Notes: generated by a model from the sequence alone, not told the origin. A stretch of DNA of 64,000 nt from Gammaproteobacteria bacterium (GCA_025359205.1 JANYHD010000023.1:1-64000), one strand, 5' to 3'. Positions 9,118-18,479 are shown, numbered from the stretch's first letter. A program made the numbers and translations.

Positions 9118-10086
9118 ATGTCGCGACGCGCACTGGGTGTGTTCCTTCTCGGTGGCGCCAGCCTGTTGTGCGCCGCTTGCGGGCGCGAGCCGCAGGCGCC
9201 GGCCGTTGGCACTCTGGAGCGTCACCGCTTCGAGATCGCCGCAACCGCCGCCGAGCAGATCGTGGCTATGCCGGTCCGCGAGGGCCAGGCCGTCAAGCAG
9301 GGCGAACTCGTGGCGCAGCTCGATGGCGGTTCGCTGAGCGCCAACCGCGCCAGCGTGGCGGCGCAGGCGAGCCAGCTGCGCCACCGCCTGGATGAGCTCA
9401 CTCACGGGGCACGCGCGGGCGAAATCGACCAGGCCCGTGCGCAGGTCGCCGCCGCGACCGCGCAGCGCGACCAAAGCGCGAAGGAATACCAGCGACTTGC
9501 CGACCTCGCCACGCGCGGCCTGGTCGCCCAGTCGCAGCTCGACCAGCAACTGCAGTTGCGCGACAGCAGCGCGGCTGCGCTGCGCTCGGTCCAGGCGGGC
9601 CTCGAGCTGCTGCTCGAGGGCACGCGCAGCGAGCAGCTCCAACAGGCGCGCGCAGCGCTCCAGTCCGCCGAGTCGCTCCTGCAACAACAGGACGTGCTGC
9701 TCGAGCGGCTCCGCCTGGTGGCGCCCGTCGACGGCACCATCGAGGCCCTGCCGTACCGCCTCGGCGAGCGGCCGGTGCTGGGTGCGCCGGTCGTGATCAT
9801 GCTCGCCGGCGGCATGCCCTACGCGCGTGTTTACGTTCCGGAGCCGCAGCGCGCCGCGTTGCGTGCCGGCCAGGCCCTGCAGGTGCGCGTCGATGGCATC
9901 GCGCAGCCCTTCCAGGGCACGCTGCGCTATATCGCGGGCGAAGCGAGCTTTACGCCCTACTTTGCGCTCACGCAGCGCGATCGGAGCCGGCTGGCCTTCC
10001 TCGCCGAGATCGATCTGCCCGAGCCCGCGGCGCGCGAGCTGCCGGCGGGCGTCCCGGTTGAGGTGCGGTTGGACCAGGCGCCGTGA
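9118..10086 (+). CDS. HlyD-type membrane fusion lipoprotein of an ABC exporter
   Basis: Periplasmic adaptor (322 aa) of the HlyD/YbhG family, linking an inner-membrane ABC-2 exporter to an outer-membrane channel. The N-terminus carries a lipobox (SLLCAAC), so it is probably anchored as a lipoprotein. A biotinyl-lipoyl-like half (VREGQAVKQGELVAQLDGG, about residues 58-77) is followed by a long alpha-helical coiled coil (about 80-195, rich in Gln, Ala, Arg) and the second lipoyl half (RLVAPVDGTIEALPYRLGE). Its stop codon overlaps the GTG of the ATPase gene (GTGA), and the permease follows. A TAATAT hexamer only 6 nt before the ATG could be a -10 element for a leaderless or near-leaderless transcript. 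The exported substrate is unknown. Confidence 0.92.
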   Translation: MSRRALGVFLLGGASLLCAACGREPQAPAVGTLERHRFEIAATAAEQIVAMPVREGQAVKQGELVAQLDGGSLSANRASVAAQASQLRHRLDELTHGARAGEIDQARAQVAAATAQRDQSAKEYQRLADLATRGLVAQSQLDQQLQLRDSSAAALRSVQAGLELLLEGTRSEQLQQARAALQSAESLLQQQDVLLERLRLVAPVDGTIEALPYRLGERPVLGAPVVIMLAGGMPYARVYVPEPQRAALRAGQALQVRVDGIAQPFQGTLRYIAGEASFTPYFALTQRDRSRLAFLAEIDLPEPAARELPAGVPVEVRLDQAP

Positions 10087-11057
10087 GCGCCGGCGGCGCG
10101 GCGGACGCGGGCGGCGCGGCGGACGCCGGCATCGCGATCGAAGCGCACGCGCTCACGCGCCGCTTCGGTCCGGTGGTGGCGGTCGATGGCGCCGAACTCT
10201 CCATCCCGCGCGGCCGCATCTACGGGTTCCTTGGGCCTAATGGATCGGGTAAATCGACTACGATCCGCATGCTCTGTGGCCTGATCAGGCCCACCAGCGG
10301 CACGATGCGCGTGCTGGGCCTCGACATTCCGCGGCAGGCCGAGGCGCTCCGCACGCTGATCGGCTACATGACGCAGCGCTTTTCACTGTGGGAAGACTTG
10401 AGCGCGCGCGAAAACCTGGCGTTCATGGCCAGCATCTACACACTCGCACCCGACCACGCCGTGCAGCGCATCGCCGCGGCGGTCGAGGAGTACCGGCTCG
10501 CTGAGTACCTCGATCGGCCCGCCGGCACGCTCAGCGGCGGGCAGAAGCAGCGCCTCGCGCTCGCGGCGGCCACGCTGCACGAGCCACCGCTCCTGATGCT
10601 CGACGAGCCCACCAGTGCGGTCGATCCGCAGAGCCGACGCGATTTCTGGGAGAGCCTGTTCACGCTGGCCGCGCGCGGCACCACCATCCTGGTGTCGACC
10701 CACTACATGGACGAGGCCGAGCGCTGCCATGCGCTGGCGATCCTCGATCGCGGGCGCATCGTCGCCAATGGTCCGCCGCAAAAGCTGATGGCCGAGCTGC
10801 CGCTGCAGGTCCTCGAGATCGAGACCGAAGACACCGTGGGTGCGCGCGCCGCGCTGCGCGGGCTCGATTCGCTCCGCTCGCTGGCGCAGCTCGGGCTGCG
10901 GTTGCACGCCTTGCTCGCGCCGGGCGAGGCGGACGTCGTGGCGCGCGTCGAGCGGCTGCTGGCAGAGCAGGGCGTGTCGGCGGTGGTGCGCCGTTCCGCC
11001 GCCAGTCTCGAGGACGTGTTCGTCGGCGCCACGCTGGCCGGCGGCGGGGGCCGATAG
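10083..11057 (+). CDS. ABC transporter ATP-binding protein (YbhF-like half)
   Basis: Nucleotide-binding subunit (324 aa) of an ABC-2 exporter. The Walker A motif GPNGSGKST lies near residue 50, the signature LSGGQ near 150, Walker B LLMLDEPTSAVD near 170 and the switch His in VSTHYMDEAERC near 205. The C-terminal ~90 residues form an accessory domain typical of the CcmA/YbhF group. The start is a GTG that overlaps the previous stop codon, showing translational coupling with the membrane fusion gene; the permease ATG follows the stop directly. The first 15 residues include a doubled GGAADA unit encoded by an 18-bp tandem repeat, ahead of the conserved domain. Confidence 0.95.
   Translation: MSAGGAADAGGAADAGIAIEAHALTRRFGPVVAVDGAELSIPRGRIYGFLGPNGSGKSTTIRMLCGLIRPTSGTMRVLGLDIPRQAEALRTLIGYMTQRFSLWEDLSARENLAFMASIYTLAPDHAVQRIAAAVEEYRLAEYLDRPAGTLSGGQKQRLALAAATLHEPPLLMLDEPTSAVDPQSRRDFWESLFTLAARGTTILVSTHYMDEAERCHALAILDRGRIVANGPPQKLMAELPLQVLEIETEDTVGARAALRGLDSLRSLAQLGLRLHALLAPGEADVVARVERLLAEQGVSAVVRRSAASLEDVFVGATLAGGGGR
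10092..10127 (+). repeat. 18-bp tandem duplication at the 5' end of the ATPase gene
   Basis: Two adjacent 18-bp units differ only in their last base and encode Gly-Gly-Ala-Ala-Asp-Ala twice, before the conserved ABC domain begins. It is in frame, so slippage here would lengthen or shorten a non-conserved N-terminal tail by six residues. Confidence 0.85.
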
Positions 11058-12161
11058 ATGCTGCCCGCGTCGCTACGGCGCACCCGTGCCATCGCCGTCA
11101 AGGAGCTGCGGCAGCTCTCGCGCGACCGCCTGACACTCGGCATGGTGGTCGGCATACCGCTGGTGCAGATGCTGATCTTTGGTTATGGCATCAACTACGA
11201 CGTGCGCCATATCCGCGCCGGCGTGGTCGACCTGGCCAACACGCAGGCCTCGCGCGCGCTGGTGGCCGACATCGCCTCGAGCCAGGTGGTCGATATCGTC
11301 GCCCGCCCACCTGGCGCGGAGGAATTGCGCCGGATGATCGTCACCGGCGAAGTGCACGCCGGCCTGTACATCCCGCCTGATTTCGAACGGCGACGGATCG
11401 ACGCGACGCGACCGGTGGCGCAGGTGATCGTCGATGGCACGCGGCCCGGGGTCGACACCGCAGTGCGCGCCATCACCGATGCACCGCTCCCGGGACGAGC
11501 CGGCCTGGTGCGGCGCGCGACCCCCGCCATCGAGGTGCTGACCGAGTTCAACCCGGAGCGGCGCACGGCGGTGCAGGTCGTGCCGGCGCTGATCGGCGTG
11601 ATCCTCAGCATGACCATGGTGATCTTTACCGCCATCGCGCTGGTGCGCGAGCGCGAGCGCGGCAATCTCGAACTGCTGATCACGACACCGGTGCGTTCGA
11701 TCGAGCTGATGGTCGGCAAGATCCTGCCCTATATCGGCGTCGGGCTGGTGCAGACCACGCTGGTGCTGCTGGTCGGCGTGCTGCTGTTTGACGTGCCGAT
11801 CAACGGCAGCCTGCTCGAGCTCTACCTGGGCGCAGGCCTGTTCATTGCCGCCACGCTCGGCCTGGGTCTGCTGATCTCGACGATCGCGGCCACGCAGTTC
11901 CAGGCCATGCAGCTCGGGTTCTTCACCTTGCTCCCCTCGATCCTGCTGTCGGGTTTCGCATTTCCGTTCGAGGGCAGCCCCAGGGTGGTGCAATACCTGG
12001 CGCAGGTGCTGCCGCTGACGCATTTTGTCGAAATCCTGCGCGGCGTGATCCTGCGCGGCGCCACGCTGGCCGAGCTGTGGCAGCCGGTGGCCAAGCTGGC
12101 CGCTTTCCTGGTGGTGGCGGTGGGGCTGGCAGCCGTCCGCTTCCGCAAGCGCCTGGACTAG
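11058..12161 (+). CDS. ABC-2 type exporter permease
   Basis: Inner-membrane permease (367 aa) of the YbhS/YhhJ group of ABC-2 exporters. A first membrane helix near residues 25-42 (MVVGIPLVQMLIFGYGINY) is followed by a large periplasmic region to about 170, then five hydrophobic segments that include LVRERERGNLELLITTPV, the conserved coupling-helix region. The ATG begins immediately after the ATPase stop codon. Together with the two upstream genes it makes a three-gene export system that would need an outer-membrane factor such as TolC from elsewhere. The substrate cannot be deduced. Confidence 0.94.
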   Translation: MLPASLRRTRAIAVKELRQLSRDRLTLGMVVGIPLVQMLIFGYGINYDVRHIRAGVVDLANTQASRALVADIASSQVVDIVARPPGAEELRRMIVTGEVHAGLYIPPDFERRRIDATRPVAQVIVDGTRPGVDTAVRAITDAPLPGRAGLVRRATPAIEVLTEFNPERRTAVQVVPALIGVILSMTMVIFTAIALVRERERGNLELLITTPVRSIELMVGKILPYIGVGLVQTTLVLLVGVLLFDVPINGSLLELYLGAGLFIAATLGLGLLISTIAATQFQAMQLGFFTLLPSILLSGFAFPFEGSPRVVQYLAQVLPLTHFVEILRGVILRGATLAELWQPVAKLAAFLVVAVGLAAVRFRKRLD

Positions 12162-12182
12162 CGAACGGCGGGTTTCACCGGC

Positions 12183-12210
12183 TTGCGGGGAAAGCGTGTG
12201 GGCCTTAAAG
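12183..12210 (+). promoter_or_regulatory. Possible sigma-70 promoter of the thr operon
   Basis: TTGCGG (12183-12188) and TTAAAG (12205-12210) are separated by 16 bp, about 35 bp before the thrA ATG. The match is moderate. A 7-bp inverted repeat (GGCGGGT at 12167, ACCCGCC at 12223) brackets it. No Thr/Ile-rich leader peptide was found, so attenuation as in E. coli is not supported here. Confidence 0.35.
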
Positions 12211-12244
12211 TGCCGCGGTTTTACCCGCCACAAGTGCCCAGGTC

Positions 12245-14728
12245 ATGAGTTCCCCAGATCCCAGTTCCTGGGTCGTCCATAAATTTGGTGGTTCGAGCGT
12301 CGCGAACGCGGATTGCTTCGCGCGCGTCGCCACGATCATCGAATCGCACCCCGGCGCCCGCCTGGCCGTCGTGCTCTCGGCCTGCCGTGGCGTGACCGAT
12401 GCCCTGCTGCAACTCGTGCTGCTGGCCGAGCGCCAGGACGAGGCTTGGCGCTCGCAGCTGGCGGCGCTGCGAGCGCGCCACGCCGACATCGCGGGCGCGC
12501 TGCTGCCAGCGGCCGGCACGGCCCAGTACCTCGCCGAATTCGATCGCGACGCGGCTGACCTGGACGGCGTGCTGCGCACCACGCAGGTGATGCGCACCGC
12601 GGGCCAGCACATGCGCGACAAGGTCTCGGGGTACGGCGAAATCTGGTCGACGCGCCTGTTTTGGCGCTACCTCGCGCACCGCGGCAAGCGCAGCGGACTG
12701 CAGTGGATCGACGCGCGCGCCTGCGTGGTGGCCGAATGGGGTCCGCTGGGACCAGCCATCCAGTGGCACTCCTCCACGGCACGGTTGCGCGCGCTGCTGC
12801 AGCCCGCCGCGGCGACGCTGGTCATCACCGGTTATATCGCCAGCGACCCGGCGGGCATCCAGACCACGCTCGGCCGCAACGGGAGCGACTTCTCGGCGTC
12901 CATTTTCGGCGCATTGCTCGCGGCCGGCGAGATCCAGATCTGGACCGACGTCGATGGCGTGCTCTCGGCCGACCCGCGCCGCGTGCCCGACGCGCAGATC
13001 ATCAGCGCGCTGTCCTACAACGAGGCCATGGAGCTGGCGTATTTTGGCGCCAAGGTGATCCACCCGCAGACCATGGCGCCGGCCGTCGGGCGCGACATTC
13101 CCATCTGGATCCGCAACACCTTCGCGCCCGAAAAGCCCGGCACGCTGATCTGTGCGCAGCCGCGCTCCGAGCAGCCGGTCAAGGGCATCACCAGCATCGA
13201 GGACGTTGCGCTCGTCAACCTCGAGGGCGCAGGCATGATCGGCGTGCCCGGCACCGCGCACCGCCTGTTCGGCGCGCTGCGCGAGGAGGACATCTCGGTC
13301 ATCCTGATTTCGCAGGGCAGTTCGGAGCATTCCATCTGCTGCGCGATTCCGGCTGCGCAGGCCGCTCGCGCCACGCAGGTGCTCGAGCGCGCCTTTGCGC
13401 GCGAGCTCGCTGACGGGCAGATCCAGAGCGTCGATGTCACCACCGAGCTCGCGATCCTCGCGGTGGTCGGCGATGGCATGGCCGGAATGCCGGGCGTCGC
13501 CGGCAAGGTCTTCAACGCCCTCGGCTCCGCCAACGTCAACGTGCGCGCCATTGCGCAGGGCGCTTCGGAGCGCAATATCTCAGTCGTGGTCGAGGGGAGC
13601 CAGGCGACGCGTGCACTGCGTGCGGTGCACGCCGGTTTCTATCTCTCGCCGCATACCCTCTCGATCGGCGTCATTGGCCCGGGCACCGTGGGCAAGGTGT
13701 TGCTCGACCAGCTCGCCAGCCAGCGCGAGCGCCTGGCGCGGCAGTTCAACATCGATTTGCGGGTGCGCGGCATCATGAGCTCGAAGTCGATGAAGCTGGC
13801 GGAGCAGAGCATCCCGCTGCAGCGTTGGCGCGAGGAAATCGCGCAGAGCGCGGTGAGCGCGGACTATGCGAAGTTCTTCGCGCACCTCAAGGTCGATCAC
13901 CTGCCGCATACTGTGATCATCGATTGCAGCGCCAACCAGGACGTGGCGAACCGCTACCACGACTGGCTGGCCGCGGGCGTGCACGTGATCACGCCCAACA
14001 AGAAAGCCAACAGCGGTCCGCTGGCTTACTACGAGTCGCTGAAGAGCGCGCAGCGCCAGAGCGGTGCACACTATCTCTATGAAGCGACCGTGGGCGCGGG
14101 GCTGCCGGTGATCCAGACGGTGCGTGACCTGCGCGAGACCGGCGATGACATCGCGAGCATCGAGGGCATTTTCTCGGGCACGCTGGCCTACCTGTTCAAC
14201 GTGTACGACGGCAGCACGGCCTTCGCGGCGATCGTGCGCGACGCCAAGCAGCGCGGCTATACCGAACCGGATCCGCGTGATGACCTGTCGGGGATGGATG
14301 TCGCGCGCAAACTCATCATCCTGGCGCGCGAGATGGGGCTGAAGCTCGAGCTCGGTGACGTGCGCGTCGAGAGCCTGGTGCCCGGCGATCTCACCGGCGG
14401 CAGCAGCGAGGAATTCCTGGAGCAACTCCCGCGCTATGACACGCAGATGGCACAGCGCTATGGTGCAGCAAAGGCGCGCGGGCGCGTGCTGCGCTACGTG
14501 GGCCGCATCACGGCCGCCGGGGAGGCTACGGTGGGTCTGGAGGAACTCGATGCGAAACATTCTTTCGCCAACATCGCGCTGACCGATAACGTTGTGCGAT
14601 ATTCCACTTCACGTTATTGCGATAATCCGCTGATTGTACAAGGTCCAGGAGCGGGACCTGCCGTCACGGCCGGTGGCGTGTTCGCCGATCTGCTGCGGCT
14701 GGCGACTTTCCTGGGGGCGCGGCTGTGA
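12245..14728 (+). CDS. thrA: Bifunctional aspartokinase / homoserine dehydrogenase I
   Basis: Fused enzyme (827 aa) for the first and third steps of the threonine-methionine branch: phosphorylation of aspartate and NAD(P)H-dependent reduction of aspartate semialdehyde to homoserine. The kinase domain starts with VVHKFGGSSVANAD and includes GRNGSDFSASIFGALL near residue 215. Two ACT regulatory modules occupy about 315-460 and normally mediate threonine inhibition. The dehydrogenase domain begins near 473 (IGVIGPGTVGKVLL) and includes TPNKKANSGPLAYY and the LTGGSSEEFLEQLP segment. The thrB GTG overlaps its stop codon by 4 bp (GTGA), so thrA-thrB-thrC is one coupled operon. A second aspartokinase is encoded at 47328. 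Confidence 0.97.
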   Translation: MSSPDPSSWVVHKFGGSSVANADCFARVATIIESHPGARLAVVLSACRGVTDALLQLVLLAERQDEAWRSQLAALRARHADIAGALLPAAGTAQYLAEFDRDAADLDGVLRTTQVMRTAGQHMRDKVSGYGEIWSTRLFWRYLAHRGKRSGLQWIDARACVVAEWGPLGPAIQWHSSTARLRALLQPAAATLVITGYIASDPAGIQTTLGRNGSDFSASIFGALLAAGEIQIWTDVDGVLSADPRRVPDAQIISALSYNEAMELAYFGAKVIHPQTMAPAVGRDIPIWIRNTFAPEKPGTLICAQPRSEQPVKGITSIEDVALVNLEGAGMIGVPGTAHRLFGALREEDISVILISQGSSEHSICCAIPAAQAARATQVLERAFARELADGQIQSVDVTTELAILAVVGDGMAGMPGVAGKVFNALGSANVNVRAIAQGASERNISVVVEGSQATRALRAVHAGFYLSPHTLSIGVIGPGTVGKVLLDQLASQRERLARQFNIDLRVRGIMSSKSMKLAEQSIPLQRWREEIAQSAVSADYAKFFAHLKVDHLPHTVIIDCSANQDVANRYHDWLAAGVHVITPNKKANSGPLAYYESLKSAQRQSGAHYLYEATVGAGLPVIQTVRDLRETGDDIASIEGIFSGTLAYLFNVYDGSTAFAAIVRDAKQRGYTEPDPRDDLSGMDVARKLIILAREMGLKLELGDVRVESLVPGDLTGGSSEEFLEQLPRYDTQMAQRYGAAKARGRVLRYVGRITAAGEATVGLEELDAKHSFANIALTDNVVRYSTSRYCDNPLIVQGPGAGPAVTAGGVFADLLRLATFLGARL

Positions 14729-15672
14729 GCGCGGCAAAGACACCTCGCGATGTGGCGCGCGCCTTCGCGCCGGCCTCGGTGGGCAATGTCGCGATTGGTT
14801 TCGACATCCTCGGATTTTCGGTGGGCGCGATCGGTGATCGCGCCACGGTGCGGCGCACCGATGCGGCGGGCGTGCGCATCGCGGCGATTCGCGGCGTGGC
14901 CGCTGACCTGCCGCTGGAAGCGGCCAAGAACACCGCAGGCCGGGCCCTGGAGGCGATGCGCGAAGCGCTCGGGCTCTCCTATGGCTTCGCGCTCGAACTG
15001 GACAAGGGCATCCCGCTCTCATCGGGCCTGGGCGGCTCGGCGGCCTCAGCCGTGGCGGCGGTGGTGGCGGCGAACGCGCTGTTGCCCGAACCTTGCACGC
15101 AACTGCAGCTGCTGAAATTCGCGATGCAGGGCGAGAGGGTTGCCAGCGGTTCGCTGCACGTCGACAACATCTCGCCCTCGCTGTTCGGCGGCCTGGTGCT
15201 GACCGTGGGCATCGACCAGCCGCGCGTCAAGCAGATCCCGGTGCCGGCGGCGGTCCGCGCCGTGGTGGTCCACCCGCACATGTTCCTCTCAACGCGCGAG
15301 GCGCGCGCGATCCTGAAGACCAGCGTGCCGATGAAGGATTTCGTCTGGCAGACCGCCAACCTCGCCGGTTTCATCTCGGGCTGCTACACCAATGACCTGG
15401 ACTTGCTGCGCGAGTCCTTCGAGGACGTGGTGATCGAACCGCAGCGGGCCGCGCTGATCCCGGGCTTCACGGCGGTGCGGCGCGCGGCGATGTCGGCCGG
15501 TGCGCTCGGCTGCTCGATTTCCGGAGCCGGTCCCACGGTGTTTGCCTGGTGCGTCGAGAGTCATGCACTGGCCGTGCGCGAAGCGATGGTCGTGCAGTTC
15601 TCACACCACGACCTGCAGTGCGACCACTGGATCACGGCGCTCGAGCCCGTGGGCGCGCGCGTGGAGGCCTGA
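14725..15672 (+). CDS. thrB: Homoserine kinase
   Basis: GHMP-family kinase (315 aa, usual length) that phosphorylates homoserine with ATP in the cytosol. The N-terminal FAPASVGNVAIGFDILGF and the ATP-binding loop IPLSSGLGGSAASA (about residues 93-106) are diagnostic, and the C-terminal ISGAGPTVFAW motif is present near 270. The start is a GTG overlapping the thrA stop (GTGA); the stop TGA shares bases with the thrC ATG (TGATG), again translational coupling. Confidence 0.97.
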   Translation: MSAAKTPRDVARAFAPASVGNVAIGFDILGFSVGAIGDRATVRRTDAAGVRIAAIRGVAADLPLEAAKNTAGRALEAMREALGLSYGFALELDKGIPLSSGLGGSAASAVAAVVAANALLPEPCTQLQLLKFAMQGERVASGSLHVDNISPSLFGGLVLTVGIDQPRVKQIPVPAAVRAVVVHPHMFLSTREARAILKTSVPMKDFVWQTANLAGFISGCYTNDLDLLRESFEDVVIEPQRAALIPGFTAVRRAAMSAGALGCSISGAGPTVFAWCVESHALAVREAMVVQFSHHDLQCDHWITALEPVGARVEA

Positions 15673-16976
15673 TGCAGTTCGTCAGCACGCGCGACGCAGC
15701 GCACCGGGCAGCATTCAGCGAGGCCCTGAGCCGCGGCCTGGCCTCTGGCGGCGGGCTGTACGTGCCGCTCGACTGGCCGGAAGCGGCGGTGGCCGGTGTG
15801 CGCGCGGGCGAACCGCTGGCCAGACAGGCTGCGCAGTTCCTGGCGCCCTTCGCCAGCGGTGATCCGCTGGCGGCGGAAATGCCCGTGATCGCCGCCGAGG
15901 CCTTCAATTTTCCAGCGCCGCTGGTGCCGCTCGACGGCGACCAGCTCGGCGTGCTCGAGCTCTTCCATGGGCCGACCGCGGCGTTCAAGGATTTCGGTGC
16001 GCGTTTCCTCGCCGCGGCGTTGACGCGCCTGCGGCGCGGCGCGGCGCGGCCGCTGAAGATCCTGGTGGCGACTTCTGGTGATACCGGTGGCGCCGTGGCG
16101 GCCGCCTTTCACCGCCAACCGGGCATCGAAGTGGTGGTGCTGTTTCCGAAAGGACAGGTGTCGCCGACGCAGCAGCAGCAGCTCACGTGCTGGGGTGACA
16201 ACGTGCAGAGCCTGGCGGTGCGCGGCAGTTTCGACGACTGCCAGCGCATGGTGAAGCAGGCGTTCGTGGAGCCGGAATTCGCGGCGCTGTGGGACCTGTC
16301 TTCCGCCAACAGCATCAATCTCGGGCGGCTCCTGCCACAGGCCGTCTACTACGTTGCCGCCAGCGTCCAGGTGCACGCGCGCACGGGCGAGCGGGCTTCA
16401 TTCGTCGTTCCGAGCGGCAATCTCGGCAACGCCACCGCCTGCGTGTGGGCGCGGCGCCTGGGCGCGCCGATCGCGGAGATCGTGCTCGCGCACAACGCCA
16501 ACCGCACGGTGCCCGATTACCTGTCGGAAGGCGTGCTGCGGATCCGCGCCAGCGTGGCCACGCTCGCTTCGGCGATGGATGTGGGCAACCCCAGCAATCT
16601 CGAGCGTCTCACTGCGCTGTATCCGGACGCGGCTGCGCTGGGACTGGCCATCAGCGCGGTGTCGATCGACGACGGCGCGATCCGTGCGCGCATCCGTGCC
16701 GATCACGAGCGTTTCGGCGCGCTGTGGTGCCCGCACACGGCGACCGCGGCCGAGGCTTGGGCGCAGATGCCGGCCGAGCGACGCAAGGGGCAGCACTGGG
16801 TGCTGGTGGCCACCGCGCATCCGGCCAAGTTTCGCGAGATCGTCGAGCCGCTGGTCGGCCGGCCGGTGCCGGTGCCCGAGACGCTCGAGCGGCTGTTCAG
16901 GCGTCCGGCGCATTACACTGAAATTGACGCCACGCTCGCTGCGCTCCGCAGCACACTCGAGCGGCGGGCCGCATGA
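15672..16976 (+). CDS. thrC: Threonine synthase
   Basis: PLP-dependent lyase (434 aa) converting O-phosphohomoserine to threonine, the last step of the pathway. The N-terminus MQFVSTRDAAHRAAFSEAL is family-typical. The PLP lysine lies in TAAFKDFGARF near residue 107, and the phosphate/PLP loop ATSGDTGGAVA near 137. The ATG at 15672 overlaps the thrB stop (TGATG); longer in-frame readings would run into thrB and are unlikely. The stop overlaps the ATG of the next gene (ATGA), tying a NERD-domain protein to the operon. Confidence 0.96.
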   Translation: MQFVSTRDAAHRAAFSEALSRGLASGGGLYVPLDWPEAAVAGVRAGEPLARQAAQFLAPFASGDPLAAEMPVIAAEAFNFPAPLVPLDGDQLGVLELFHGPTAAFKDFGARFLAAALTRLRRGAARPLKILVATSGDTGGAVAAAFHRQPGIEVVVLFPKGQVSPTQQQQLTCWGDNVQSLAVRGSFDDCQRMVKQAFVEPEFAALWDLSSANSINLGRLLPQAVYYVAASVQVHARTGERASFVVPSGNLGNATACVWARRLGAPIAEIVLAHNANRTVPDYLSEGVLRIRASVATLASAMDVGNPSNLERLTALYPDAAALGLAISAVSIDDGAIRARIRADHERFGALWCPHTATAAEAWAQMPAERRKGQHWVLVATAHPAKFREIVEPLVGRPVPVPETLERLFRRPAHYTEIDATLAALRSTLERRAA

Positions 16977-17599
16977 TCGACCTGCAGCCGGTGCGCGAAA
17001 TGCTGCGCAGCCTCGACACGCGCGCTGCGGGCAGCGTGGCGGGTGCAGTGGTGCTGATCGTGCTGCTGCTGGTGCTGTGGCGCTGGTACCGGCGCCGCCG
17101 CGCGGCTGCGGCATTGCTCGCCACGGTGACCGGCGGCGCCTTCGAATACCTGCGCGACGTGCTCGTGCCGGACGGCCAGGGCGGCTCGCTGCACGTCGAT
17201 TTCCTGCTGCTCACGGCGCGCGGCTGCATCGTCATCGATATGCGCAACGTCGCCGGCAACATCTTCGGTGGCGACCAGATGACCGAGTGGACCGTCATGC
17301 ACCGCGAGCAGCGCTATACCTTCGCCAATCCGCAGACCGGCCTGTACGACCGCATCGCGGTGGTGCGTGCCCTGATCGCAGAGTTGCCGGTCGAGGGCCG
17401 CGTGGTGTTTGCGCCGCGTGGACGCTTCCCCAAAGGCCTGCCACGCTTCACGCTCATGCTGGGCTCGCTCGGCGCCGAGTTCCCGCTGGCCGAGCGCGAG
17501 CAGTCGGGCGCGCTACCGGATGCGTGGCGGAGCGAGTGGGCACGGCTGGTCGCGGTCTGCAAGCCCAGCAGCCTGGTGGCACCGAAAGCCGCGGTCTAG
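16973..17599 (+). CDS. NERD (nuclease-related) domain membrane protein
   Basis: A 208-residue protein with one N-terminal membrane helix (about residues 22-40, GAVVLIVLLLVLWRWY) followed by an Arg cluster and a NERD-like domain: GGAFEYLRDVLVPD, VDFLLLTARGCIVIDMRN and VVFAPRGRFPKGLPRF. NERD proteins are distantly related to the restriction-endonuclease-like fold; the acidic residues in VDFLL and the Lys/Arg positions are only partly conserved, so nuclease activity is uncertain. It is coupled to thrC by an ATGA overlap and overlaps the convergent tatD gene by 4 bp. A link with threonine synthesis is not obvious; position at the operon end may just reflect gene packing. Confidence 0.8.
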   Translation: MIDLQPVREMLRSLDTRAAGSVAGAVVLIVLLLVLWRWYRRRRAAAALLATVTGGAFEYLRDVLVPDGQGGSLHVDFLLLTARGCIVIDMRNVAGNIFGGDQMTEWTVMHREQRYTFANPQTGLYDRIAVVRALIAELPVEGRVVFAPRGRFPKGLPRFTLMLGSLGAEFPLAEREQSGALPDAWRSEWARLVAVCKPSSLVAPKAAV

Positions 17600-18432
17600 G
17601 GCCTGTGCACGCTCAAGGCGTGGCCGACCGGCGCGGGTATTCCAAACAGCCGGCGCGCCGCGGCGGTGGTGTGGTCCGCACAGTCCGCAAGCGTTTCGCC
17701 GCGCAACCGCGCCACAGTCGCGGCGATGTGCACCAGGAACGCGGGTTCGTTGCGCCGGGACGGCGGCCGCGGCTGCAGGTCACGGGGCAGCAGGTAGGGA
17801 CCATCCGATTCGAGCAGCAGCCGACCAGCCGGGATGCGCTGCACCAGCGATTGCAGCTGCAGGCCGCGCCGCTCGTCGCAGATCCAGCCGGTGATACCGA
17901 TGTGCAGCCCCAGCTCGAGGTAGGCGTCGAGTTCCGCCTCACCGCCCGTGAAGCAGTGCGCCACGCCGTGCAGCGCGCCGCTTGGCAGCGCACGGGCGTG
18001 CTCGCGCAGTGCCGCGATGAAATCGGCATGGGCCTCGCGCTGGTGCAGGAACAGCGGCTTGCCGGATTCCGCGGCGAGCCCAAGTTGCAGCGCGAACGCG
18101 TTACGCTGCGCCGCACGCGGCGAGTAGTCACGGAAATAATCCAGCCCGCATTCACCGGCGGCGATGCAACCGGGTTCAGCCAGCAGTGCGCGCAGCTGCG
18201 GCAGTCCGGCGGCGGTGAATTCAGCGGCGTGATGCGGATGGATCCCGGCCGTCGCGTACAGCCTGCCCGGCTGCGCGCGGGCGAGCTCGAGCGCCGCCGC
18301 GCTCGAGGCGAGCGTCGCACCCGTCACGATGAGTTGGGTCACCGCGGCGCCTTCGGCCCGCTCCAGCACAGCCGCCCGGTCCACCTCGTAGCTGTCGTGC
18401 GTGAGGTTAACGCCGATGTCGATGAGTTCCAT
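17596..18432 (-). CDS. tatD: TatD family metal-dependent hydrolase (DNase)
   Basis: TIM-barrel metal-dependent hydrolase (278 aa) of the TatD/YcfH family, cytosolic, with 3'-5' DNase activity in characterised members. Metal-binding and family segments are visible: IDIGVNLTHDSYEVDR at the start (the second metal His of the usual HxH is replaced here by Asn-Leu), AGIHPHHAAEF, ECGLDYFRDYSPRAAQ, PLFLHQREAH, HCFTGGEAELDAYLELG and LLESDGPYLLPR. The ATG at 18432 gives the family-standard N-terminus (MELIDIG); a GTG at 18450 would add six residues. No clear Shine-Dalgarno precedes either. It is divergent from the metallopeptidase gene that follows. Confidence 0.93.
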   Translation of the reverse strand: MELIDIGVNLTHDSYEVDRAAVLERAEGAAVTQLIVTGATLASSAAALELARAQPGRLYATAGIHPHHAAEFTAAGLPQLRALLAEPGCIAAGECGLDYFRDYSPRAAQRNAFALQLGLAAESGKPLFLHQREAHADFIAALREHARALPSGALHGVAHCFTGGEAELDAYLELGLHIGITGWICDERRGLQLQSLVQRIPAGRLLLESDGPYLLPRDLQPRPPSRRNEPAFLVHIAATVARLRGETLADCADHTTAAARRLFGIPAPVGHALSVHRP

Positions 18433-18479
18433 GCGCGCGTCAGTGTACACAGCGCGGCAGCGTGCGCACCCCTGTTATC

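Noticed and set aside
12162-12244. Threonine attenuator leader (thrL-like)
   Set aside because: No reading frame rich in Thr/Ile codons and no terminator hairpin with a T-run were found.
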